Part shown: positions 21,401 to 33,400 of the stretch, piece after piece
Layout: each line of letters starts with the position of its first letter
Position numbering within the stretch: position 1 is the first letter of the stretch
From: Protonemura montana
Taxonomy: Eukaryota > Arthropoda > Insecta > Plecoptera > Nemouridae
Direction of reading: 5' to 3'
Assembly (NCBI GenBank): GCA_947568835.1
Contig: OX387611.1
Coordinates: 11,508,350-11,572,349 of the forward strand
Length of the DNA stretch: 64,000 bases
Notes under the pieces: generated by a model
Databases searched by the model: none
Seen by the model: the letters and a program-made list of their open reading frames with translations, nothing else
Told to the model about the DNA's origin: nothing
Position numbers and translations under genes: made by a program

Positions 21401-24400
21401 TAATTATGAAGTTTTGTTATATAAATGGTTGTGCAAGATGCAAATTGATGATTTAAGAATGGCAGGAACTATTGAATCTAATATTGAGAGCGAGATGATG
21501 AATCGCTTGAGAAAGTTAGTGAAAAACGTCGGTATTCCTGCCCGAGCACCGATCAGCAGGCGGCCACTACCTCCCATTTCCGACAGGAATCTGATAGTGT
21601 CTGGACAAGTCGGCGATGCAGGGCTGGTAGATTGTCTTTTTCTCATCGTCGACCACAATTTACACACTTTTTGCTTGTGAATCTACCCTAGTATCGAACT
21701 ACCATAGCGCTTATGTTAACCACTATCTGGCCGCCAAAATGACTACGGTACCGCGACAAAAATGGAGGATGCCGTTGTTTAGCCTGAAGGTTGAGAAATC
21801 GGCCATTATAGTGGCAGGAAGTCGATTGAAAAAGAGCAGCGCTTTTGAAAGTTGACAACGTGACTGACCGAAACCTTTCCTCCACAGTTCACAGAACCTG
21901 GAGAAGGTACACGCGAACTGTCGGTTGTTTTGGAGAGAGTCACATTTAAGAAAGCTCCTCCCAGCAACCTTTACACCACCGAGCTGGAAGATATAGAAGA
22001 AACGAAAGTGAGTACGTACCTAAATGCAGACAACGGACAGTAAGGGAATTGAAAGAGAGCAAATATCACAGTGAAGTATATTTGGAGGTATATTATGAGA
22101 TTGTTTAAAAGAACATTTAACATTATGGAGGTCATCTACAAACCCAATGCGTCTACATAACAAGCCATTCTATATGCCAAACCTAACCTAACCTACAGGG
22201 ACAGATGAGCATAACCTAAAATAACCTTACATAGGAACTCGATGACTTCAGAATGCAGATTCAATGTAGGGTTATTTCATCATTTTACTATTCCACTATT
22301 ATTTCACCATTTCTCGCAAAATATTCTCATTTGAGACTGGTTTACGTTCAATTACGAATGCTTGCCTTCATGATTATTTACTGATTATTTAATTGTAGAT
22401 GTTTGAAATTTTACGGTCGCAAGCGCCATCGGGAGGCAACTCCCGTTACCACGTGTTGCCGACTAGTTTGCTCACCAGAAATCTTAACATAAACGCTGGC
22501 TCTCTAAATCAACCAACAAATCAATGCTCTAATCTTTGATGGACCTGTAGAATCTAAAATTATTTCTCAATCAGGAAATCAGCAAAGAGTGGGTCCTTTC
22601 TCTTCTGCCACGGCACACGGCCGACCTTCAAGTGATGATGAAACACCAACGCCTCATGAGCATACGGTCCGGCGTCAGGTGGGCAATTCAGACACCATCT
22701 TGTATTGCAGACACACGTGCTAGGCGGCCATTTTGACGCACAGCCAACAATACTAGTAACAGCATTTTTGACAGGCCTGTATCATGGCGGGTATCATGCT
22801 GTATCATGCTCTCCACCGGGTTTGCACCAGCTCCGAGCGAGAGCGCTCCCACCCGAACAAATGACCACTAGCTGTCAGTGTTAATTAATTTGTTTTACAA
22901 TATCACTGTTGAAATGTTCGGAGCTCTCCTGATGTGCACTGGGGCGATCTGCGTGTTCGACTAGGGATGTGACTCTGTCCCAGTGCAACTTTCACGTGTT
23001 CGACTGGGCATGTGGCTCTGTCCCAGTGCAACTTTCACGTGTTCGACTGGACATGTGACTCTGTCCCAGTACAACTTTCACGTGTTCGACTGGACATATG
23101 ACTCTGTCCCAGTGCAACTTTCACGTGTTCGACTGGGCATGTGACTCTGCCTCAGTGCAACTGTCACGTGTTCGACTGGAGATGTAACTCTGCCCCAGTG
23201 CAACTTTCACGTGTTCGACTGGGCATATGACTCTGTCCCAGTGCAACTTTCACGTGTTCGACTGGGCATGTGACTCTGCCCCAGTGCAACTTTCACGTGT
23301 TCGACTGGGCATGTGACTCTGCCCCAGTGCAACTTTCACGTGTTCAACTGGGCATGTGACTCTGTCCCTGTGCAACTTTCACGTGTTCGACTGGGCATGT
23401 GACTCTGCCCCAGTGCAACTTTCACGTGTTCGACTGGGCATGTGACTCTGCCCCAGTGCAACTTTCACGTGTTCGACTGGGCATGTGACTCTGCCCCAGT
23501 GCAAATTTCAAGTGTTCGACTGGGCATGTGACTCTGCCCCAGTGCAAATTTCACGTGTTCGACTGGGCATGTGACTCTGTCCCAGTGCAACTTTCACGTG
23601 TTCGACTGGGCATGTGACTCTGCCCCAGTCGAACATTGTAATAGTACTAGAAATGAATGTCCTATCTAAATATTTGTAAACTCACTTTGCTTTCACTGCA
23701 GCTTGCTGTAGTTGGGTGGATGGGAAATGGACTGAAAATCCCAGGCGATTGACAGCCATTGCGTGGCTTACTTATGCACCGACTAGCAGTAGATTGGCTC
23801 ATCATCAGATTATATCATTCGCTACTGACATCTGATGGCTTCCAGATACAAAAAATCGAACTTCAGTCAGCACCTGCAAACAAAATCCATTGCTGTTAGG
23901 TACCTAATCAAAGTTACTGCAAAGTACAACTTAGCTAAATAGCTAAATGATTGTAACTTACCTGAACTTCCACCGTCAGACTTGATGGCCTGCTTTGATG
24001 TGGCAAGTGTGGTCTCAACTCTTCAATTATTACGGCTTTTGGCAGTCTAAAAATGTGCATGAATCCTAATTCGTCCATGGTAAATGCGTCGACACGAATA
24101 TTTAATTGTCTCGGTCGCCTCAATGCAGCTCTTTCCTCTCTTTCAATATTGGCAACTAGCTCGAACGCTTGCCTGGCGTCCATCTTTGTTTTGAAATCAC
24201 ATGCGGATGTCAATCTGTCAGCCTAACAGCTGGCATGGGAAGGTCGCATGAGCGCGCGTATTCAAATTCAAGACTTGCAATCCACAAAATGTTTATACGG
24301 AATTGAACTTTATCGCATGTACGGAATAAGTCGAGACTAGGCATCCTAGTGCAAACCCTGTGGAGAGCATGACGTCATCTAGCAAGTTTCAAACCCTCTC

Positions 24401-27400
24401 TGGTGCAGATCAACCGAAAACCTTTCCAAAACTAGATTGACAGTTTCTTTGAAGTCATTTGTCATATTATTTCTGTCTAAAACACCAGTGTTTTGTGTCC
24501 CAACAAAGTTTCAACAAAGAACTGGACCGAGTTCGCTTCCAGCTGAGCAATACGCTCGAGGGTGGCGTCGCCGTACTTATCGACTACGAGACGCAGCCAA
24601 TACTGGAGACGCCCGGTAGGTTTAGCTAGCAGCTCTTGGTCACCTATCACTGATATCTACTTATCTCTTAACTTACATACTTATGGAGAAAAGGAAAGTT
24701 CCATGTTTATCCATGATCTTTGGGGCAAATCACTGTGCTTTCTCCGATAAACCGAATACATAAAGCCCATTGGGTTCCTTTCCTCCAAACTCAACCTCAT
24801 CTCTTTTCCTGAAATTTCCCATTGGCCAGGCGTGGCGACGGCAATTGTCCTTCTTATTGGACTGTACATCATCATCGGCTTTGAGTTGGTTCACCGTGCG
24901 CTGGCAGCGCTGATGGCCGCGATGATGGCGATCGCAGCGCTATCTGTGTTTGGCCAGGCAAGTCGCACTATCTTTGCACCTACCCCTAGGGTCTGTTGCA
25001 ATATCGTGAGATGTGTTTCCCGTAGACCTTTATCTTGGACAGAGTCTAAAAGTTAATAAGCAAGGCGAAAAAAGCTTTACTAACGTCAATGCTCTAATAA
25101 AGGTCACGAACAGAACTGGTCATGTGTATGATGATTACCCATCCAGTACCTGACTCAACGCAGTGTTGCTTAACTTCGGTGAGCTCATGAGAATCATTGT
25201 GAGGTCCTAGTTAGTTATTAGTTTGTCCCAGACCTATGCGGCCCGATCAGTGCTCTCGCATTTGTATTTATTTTATCAAATTTGGTTTTTCTAACAATAT
25301 CAGATATGTAACAAATGCATTTAAAAAAAAAAAAAAGAAAATCGTAAGCGAAATCTAGATGAAATCTTCTTTAAATTGCAAACGCTTGCAATGCGCGGGG
25401 TATTTTTATTATTATGAACACTATAACCGTCTCAATAATGTATGTCCAAAAGGGGACTCGAACCCTGATCTCCACCTTGGCCGCAATTGGTGGGTATCGA
25501 AGTACCCAGGTAGTTGGCAAGTGGTGATCGGGCTTCGAGTCCCCGTTTGGGCATCAATTTTTGAGAGGGTAGCAATGTACCTAATAACAAAATAATCATA
25601 TATTTGAATGATTAAACGTACTATTAGTTAAATACATTTTTAATGTATCGGGCAGTTTGACCAAGTCTTGTTTCTTCCGAACCAGCGTCCCGAGCTTATG
25701 ACAGTCGTCGAGTGGATTGATATGGAAACCATGTTGTTGCTGTTCTCCATGATGGTCATCGTCGCAATCCTCACTAAGACAGGGATCTTTGACTGGCTCT
25801 CGGTCGTCGCCTTCCAGGTACCGTAGGGTCTCAGTAAATTCTCAGTCTGTACAATCGTTGAGTGTGCAGGTTCTAGGTAGAGACAGAACGTTAATGTTAA
25901 ACCGTTGAGTGTGCAGGTTCTAGGTAGAGACAGAACGTTAATGTTAAACCGTTGAGTGTGCAGGTTCTAGGTAGAGGCAGAACGTTAATGTTAAACCGTT
26001 GAGTGTGCAGGTTCTAGGTAGAGACAGAACGTTAATGTTAAACCGTTGAGTGTGCAGGTTCTAGGTAGAGGCAGAACGTTAATGTTAAACTGTTGAGTGT
26101 GCAGGTTCTAGGTAGAGGCAGAACGTTAATGTTAAACCGTTGAGTGTGCAGGTTCTAGGTAGAGACAAAACGTTAATGTTAAACCGTTGAGTGTGCAGGT
26201 TCTAGGTAGAGACAGAACGTTAATGTTAAACCGTTGAGTGTGCAGGTTCTAGGTAGAGGCAGAACGTTAATGTTAAACCGTTGAGTGTGCAGGTTCTAGG
26301 AAGAGACAGAACGGTAATGTTAAACCGTTGAGTGTGCAGGTTCTAGGTAGAGACAGAACGTTAATGTTAAACCGTTGAGTGTGCAGGTTCTAGGTAGAGA
26401 CAGAACGTTAATGTTAAACCGTTGAGTGTGCAGGTTCTAGGTAGAGGCAGAACGTTAATGTTAAACTTTCTTCGTGAAAGATGGTCGCCAATTGACTACT
26501 TTACCGACAAAAATGCAGAGTACCGGAACACCCCGTTAAGTGGAGTCACTGTCGTATGAAATGTAATTTCGATATTTCTCATATGTAACTCGCTTTTGAG
26601 ACTTTTCATGCTCAAAAGATCTCCATCAATGTTTACCTCAACGATTGATATGCACGTAACCAAAACAAATGTGGCATTCCATGGCAGTTCAATAAATTTT
26701 TTGGATAATTGACCGTCACCTATTGGAAATCGATCAAACTTGGTACGATGGTGAAAGTCAATCTGTGGATTCGGTGTTTAGGTGACGCGTGGGAATCTCT
26801 GGCCCATGATCTTCACGCTGTGCATTTTCGCGGGGATCGCGTCATCCATTGTTGACGTCGTCACCACAGTGCTGCTGATGACGCCAGTCGCCATACGGTA
26901 AAATAAAAAACAATTGACATTTATAAGCGGTTCGACCTTTTGAAGACACCGGTTCTCGTGAGATCACATGAGTTAAGCAACACTGCGCTGGGTCAGGTAT
27001 TGGATGGGTGACCATCATACACATGACCAGTTCTGTTTGGGAGAGAGGTTGGAGGGATGATTGTTAAGCAACACTGCGCTGGGTCAGGTATTGGATGGTT
27101 GACCATCATACACATGACCAGTTCTGTTCGGGAGAGAGGTTGGAAGGATGAAAGTTAAGCAACACTGCGCTGAGTCAGGTATTGGATGTGTGACCATCAT
27201 ACACATGACCAGTTCCGTTCGGGAGAGAGGTTTGAGGGATGATAGTTAAGCAACACTGCGCTGAGTCAGGTATTGGATGTGACCATCATACACATGACCA
27301 GTTCCGTTCGGGAGAGAGGTTGGAGGGATGATTGTTAAGCAACACTGCGCTGTGTCAGGTATTGGATGTGTGACCATCATACACATGACCAGTTCTGTTC

Positions 27401-30400
27401 GGAAGAGAGGTTGGAAGGATGAAAGTTAAGCAACACTGGGCTGGATTAGGTATTGGATGTGTGACCATCATACACATGACCAGTTCCGTTCGGGAGAGAG
27501 GTTGGAGGGATAATAGTTAAGCAACACTGCGCTGGGTCAGGTATTGGATGTGTGACCATCATACACATGACCAGTTCCGTTCGGGAGAGAGGTTGGAGGG
27601 ATAATAGTTAAGCAACACTGGGCTGGATTAGGTATTGGATGTGTGACCATCATACACATGACCAGTTCTGTTCGGTAGAGAGGTTGGAAGGATGAAAGTT
27701 AGTACAGCAACTTCACTCGCCTTGCTTATCAACCTCTCGACAGCATGGATTTGTGGAGGAATCCTGTTGTTCGCGTTGTACCGTCCTTCGGAAGGGACGT
27801 TAAGCTGGTGGTCCCCTTGGTCTTCGACAGGAGTAGGCTACGTGTTGGCACCGGGTTTCCTTTCTTTTCTAGAGTAGTATATGTTCATCATCATCCACTC
27901 ATTCACCGACGCCATTAGACCAGTGCCGCATGACCAGATGTCAAAACAGTGCGACGTTAAACACCACAAATCATTCGATATCAAGTTCCTCGTGGGTGAC
28001 TTTTAGGTTATGCGAAATGCTGAAGCTGAACCCGAAGCCGGTGCTGTTGTCGATCGTGTTCTCGGCAAACATCATCAGCTCGTTGACTCCTGTCGGTGAC
28101 CCGCCTAACATCATCTTGAGCAGCCATCCAGACGTCAAAGCGGCGGTGAGTACGTTGTCCCAGTATTTTATTAAGAGAATTTTTCCGATTCTAAGACATG
28201 CTATGGGTTTACTTGTACCAATCTCTGAAATACCATGTTTACGGGAAAAAAATCTGAAAAAAAAACGTGTGGTTGCTATCGCCCATTTTCTCTTTGGCGG
28301 CTTTCTGTGGTCTCTCCACCAATACTTTCTTTGAATGTTGACTTCGATGTCATCATAGTACCTTATAGCCAAAGTAGCTATCACAGTATCTCATTTTCCT
28401 GCAATCTTAGAACAACCGTATCTCACCATCTCACCATCTCACCATCTCATCATCTCAACATCTCACCATCTCAGCATCTCAGCATCTCAGCATCTCAGCA
28501 TCTCACCATCTCACCATCTCACCATCTCATCATCTCACCATCTCACCATCTCAGCATCTCAGCATCTCAGCATCTCACCATCTCACCATCTCACCATCTC
28601 ACCATCTCACCATCTCACCATCTCACCATCTCACCATCTCACCATCTCACCATCTCACCATCTCACCATCTCACCATCTCACCATCTCACCATCTCACCA
28701 TCTCACCATCTCAGCATCTCACCATCTCACCATCTCAGCATCTCACCATCTCACCATCTCACCATCTCACCATCTCAGCATCTCACCATCTCACCATCTC
28801 AGCATCTCACCATCTCACCATCTCACCATCTCACCATCTCACCATCTCACCATCTCACCATCTCGGCATCTCACCATCTCACCATCTCAGCATCTCAGCA
28901 TCTCAGCATCTCAGCATCTCAGCATCTCAGCATCTCACCATCTCACCATCTCAGCATCTCACCATCTCACCATCTCACCATCTCACCATCTCAGCATCTC
29001 ACCATCTCACCATCTCAGCATCTCAGCATCTCAGCATCTCAGCATCTCAACATCTCAGCATCTCAGCATCTCACCATCTCACCATCTCACCATCTCACCA
29101 TCTCACCATCTCACCATCTCACCATCTCACCATCTCACCATCTCACCATCTCAGCATCTCAGCATCTCAGCATCTCAGCATCTCACCATCTCACCATCTC
29201 ACCATCTCACCATCTCAGCATCTCAGCATCTCAGCATCTCACCATCTCACCATCTCACCATCTCACCATCTCACCATCTCAGCATCTCACCATCTCACCA
29301 TCTCACCATCTCACCATCTCACCATCTCACCATCTCACCATCTCACCATCTCACCATCTCAGCATCTCACCATCTCAGCATCTCACCATCTCACCATCTC
29401 AGCATCTCACCATCTCACCATCTCACCATCTCACCATCTCACCATCTCACCATCTCACCATCTCAGCATCTCAGCATCTCACCATCTCACCATCTCACCA
29501 TCTCAGCATCTCACCATCTCACCATCTCAGCATCTCAGCATCTCACCATCTCAGCATCTCAGCATCTGACCATCTCACCATCTCACCATCTCACCTGCAG
29601 TGTCCCAGTTTCTCAGCTTATGTGTCAACCATTGGTTTCCATTTTAAACGATCAAAACTGCTGCATTTTGTATTCTTATTATTATAAAAAAACGCAACTA
29701 CTCTCTCAAAAATTTCTTTCAAAATTTTTGAAAAAAAATTTGAGTTTAAAAATTGATCTCAAAAATTTAGATCAGATTTCACATTATAAAACGCATTCAA
29801 CGAATAATTGTAGTTATTCGAGATTGACAGGTTGTGACGTAATATAGCGTCACTAGAATCAGAGTGACTGTGAGTATTCACATCCTCATGGTTCTACTCC
29901 TTGGAGATCTGTCATTCTCATCTAATACACTAAAATCATTTCAGAAAGCCAGTGTCCAAGTAGCTCAATGGTTCAGAGCATCACACGCGATAGGTGGAGA
30001 TCGGGGTTCAAGTCCCCGTTCGGGAAACATTTTTTGAGAGGTTATTAGTGTTCCTAATAATAAAATACCCCGCTCATTGCAAGCGTTTTGCAATTGTAAT
30101 CAGATTTCACTGATTATTGTTACATTACATTGAGTGTTTTGCCATTACATTGTTATGGCAATGGACCATCTGGCTCTGGTCTAATGGCGCAGGTGAACGA
30201 GTAGTGATTATGATGATTATGCATCTAACATTCACTGGATAGGAGTATGGAACCAGCTATTATTTTTTTCAATATTTTTATTTATTTATTTATTCTCACA
30301 CTTAGGAATTGTACATGTTCTATGATTGCCGGTTGTATGGTGTCTGGTTAAAGCGTTGAGTGTAGGTTATAGGTAGAGTTTCAACGTCAATGTTACAGTC

Positions 30401-33400
30401 TCTGCGTGAAAGATGGCCGCCAAATGACTACCTTACCGACAAAAATGCAGAGTACCGGAACATCACGTTAAGTGGAGCCACTGTCGTATGAAATTTAATT
30501 TCGATATTTATAGTAGGTTACTCGCTTTTTAATATCGTTACGTGTATATCAATCGTTGAGGTAAACATAGATGGAGATTTTTTAAGCATGAAAAGTCTCA
30601 AAAGCGAGTTAACCTACGATGTTCCGGTACTCAGCATTTTTGTCGGTAAGGTAGTCATCTTTCACGCAGTGACTGTCACATTGACGTTGTTTCTCTACCT
30701 AGAACCTACACTCAACGGTTAAAGTTAGCTACGTTATTTACAGGGCTAGTCTTTTGGATTATTCCGTCTTTGGTTTTCTTTTAACCAACGTCTAAATTCC
30801 TTTGCGTTCTTGAGGAAGGGGCCCATGACCATGGCAGAGAGTTCGTTCCACAGTATGTTCCACCCCCTACCAAGAAATTGAAGGTGGTGGTTAACACAGA
30901 GGGTGGTTTTGTCGCAGGGCGTGGGTTTCGTCACGTTCGTGATGCACATGGCACCCTGCGTGCTCATCTCGACCGTGGTGTTATTTCTCCAGCTTCGATA
31001 TTGCTTCTACCGGCACGCGACCAAAATGCAGGCCGAAGAACCCACAGGTAAACTGCTTTATTTACAGCTGCTTTATTGCACGCCATTCCACTTTAAATCT
31101 GGCTTGATGCACATCATTAAGGCTTAAATTCTGCCTAATCCACGCCATAGTGCATGAAATCTGGCTTAACCCACGCCATAGTGCATGAAATCTGGCTTAA
31201 TCCACGCCATAGTGCATGAAATCTGGCTTAATCCACGCCATAGTGCATGAAATCTGGCTTAATCCACGCCATAGTGCATGAAATCTGGCTTAATCCACGC
31301 CATAGTGCATGAAATCTTGCTTAATCCACGCCATAGTGCATGAAATCTGGCCCAATGCACGGCATTATCCATGAAATCTGGCCCAATGCACGGCATTATC
31401 CATGACATCTGGCCAAATGCACGGCATTATCCATGAAATCTGGCCAAATCCAAGCTATTTATAAAAAAGAGACACCGATCCAAATTGTTCTAAGATACAA
31501 CTGTGTGATATTATTGCTCTACCTATATGCGTTCTATTAAACCAGCGGCTCTAAACCACACTATTAATTCATTCAAACATTACCGGCAAATATAATTTAG
31601 CTTAAAATACAATAGTTGTTAAATAACGTATTCTCTAACAAACATTGTGAAATATTTCGTACAAAGTTGTTTGTTCCTGGAAAGAAGAAAATAAAATATT
31701 ATTATTGATTAATTATTATTATTAATTAATTATTCAGTTATCTTGGAACTGTGTTATGTATCTCTCTCTCCTATCACAGTTTTTTTTTCGATTTAAATGA
31801 ATGGATTTTGGTTTTGGTTGCATTATAATTTAACCTTATCACGTAACGTAAACAATCAGCGAGATTAGAGGCAAGTTTGTTCGGATTTCTTCATTGTAAA
31901 AATAATCTTATCCTTCGTATCTGTATTTAGCATTCGTAGCCCACTAATTTAAAAATGACTGTCAGATTTGGGTCGGGATGGGTGACCCAAATGGGTCAAA
32001 TAAAGCAATATTTTCTAATCCAGGACACAACATGAAATTTTACGATTTTCTTTAAAGTAATTATAAACTGCAAGCAATAGTCGTTTACAGATGATTCCGT
32101 TGACAAATATCTTAACATAAATTAATCAAGATATTTAATAAATAATTAACATTGAAAAAAAGTAAAGCTAAAACAAATGTTTGAATGCCCAGTATTACAA
32201 TTGTCTTGCAGTACAGTGGGAGTTAAATCAATTGCCATGGCAACAAGCAATAACATGCAGTGAAAGTCTGCTGTTACTGAGAGTTAGGAGCTTAACTCTA
32301 AGTTTAAAAACAATGTATTACCGGGTATACTTCTTTCAAATAGGAATCTGACTTACGTGTCTAAATGAAAAAAAAAGTAAAAAAAAAAACTACGGTAGTG
32401 ACCCGAAAGCGAGAAACTCTGCCAGTCGAACACGTGAAAGTTGCACTGGGGCAGAGTCCCATGCCCAGTCGAACACGTGAAAGTTGCACTGGGACAGAGT
32501 CACATGCCCAGTCGAACACGTGAAAGTTGCACTGGGGCAGAGTCACATGCCCAGTCGAACACGTGAAAGTTGCACTGGGACAGAGTCCCATGCCCAGTCG
32601 AACACGTGAAAGTTGCACTGGGACAGAGTTACATGCCCAGTCGAACACGTGAAAGTTGAACTGGGGTAGAGTCACATGCCCAGTCGAACACGCGAAAGTT
32701 GCCCTGGGACAGAGTCACATGCCCAGTCGAACACGTGAAAGTTGCACTGGGGCAGAGTCACATGTCCAGTCGAAGACGTGAAAGTTGCCCTGGGACAGAG
32801 TCACATGCCCAGTCGAACACGTGAAAGTTGCACTTGGACAGAGTCATATGCCCAGTCGAACGCGTGAAAGTTGCACTGGGGCAGAGTCACATGCCCAGTC
32901 GAACACGTGAAAGTTGCACTGGGACAGAGTCACATGCCCAGTCGAAGACGTGAAAGTTGCCCTGGGACAGAGTCACATGCCCAGTCGAACACGTGAAAGT
33001 TGCACTGGGGTAGAGTCACATGCCCAGTCGAACACGTGAAAGTTGCACTGGGACAGAGTCACATGCCCAGTCGAACACGTGAAAGTTACACTGGGACAGA
33101 GTCACATGCCCAGTTGAACACGTGAAAGTTGCACTGGGACAGAGTCACATGCCTAGTCGAACACGCAGATCGCCCCATTGCATACTCGGGGCGCACTGGG
33201 ACAGCCAGTCGAATACGCCAAATTATTAAACAATAAAAAAATCATAACAATTCCATGAATTCATATCATGAGTTCCACAATTACTCTACTACTTCAGGCG
33301 CGCCTACACAATCAAAACACTTCCATTTAACTTCAATTAAAACAATTATGATAACGATCACAAGTGCGATTGCGGCGATAATGACGGGCACCCACACATA

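Larger units (their letters stand above)
22770..24410. mobile_element. Harbinger-like element bearing a 43 bp minisatellite
   Basis: The left end reads CATGCTCTCCACCGGGTTTGC near 22797. The right end read on minus gives CATGCTCTCCACAGGGTTTGC near 24350-24372, forming inverted repeats. Between them are the 43 bp array (22960-23640) and a Harbinger transposase exon on minus (23935-24213). The same terminal motif recurs at 35945-35975 and 41233-41265 beside the other 43 bp arrays. Exact ends and target duplication were not resolved. Confidence 0.6.

Noticed and set aside
22399-22500. Possible P gene exon after TTTAATTGTAG
   Set aside because: It does not fit the P reading frame, and its CGCAAGCGC...TTGCCG(A/G)CT(A/C)GTTTGCTC text resembles the MITE region near 50710-50760.
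22960-23640. CRISPR-like direct repeats
   Set aside because: The whole 43 bp unit repeats without unique spacers, in an animal gene intron; it is a minisatellite.
20322-27877. ORFs starting [23 protein letters not shown]
   Set aside because: They look like a signal peptide but recur wherever the 5S-headed SINE body occurs (14574, 20507 minus, 27692), so they are SINE sequence.
28235-29569. 444-codon open frame
   Set aside because: It is produced by an 8 bp repeat that contains no stop codon in any frame; the protein is a monotonous 8-residue repeat inside a P gene intron.
2729-30025. tRNA genes
   Set aside because: The tRNA-like segments are degenerate, have non-standard anticodon loops and sit within a dispersed repeat with fixed flanks; they are SINE heads.
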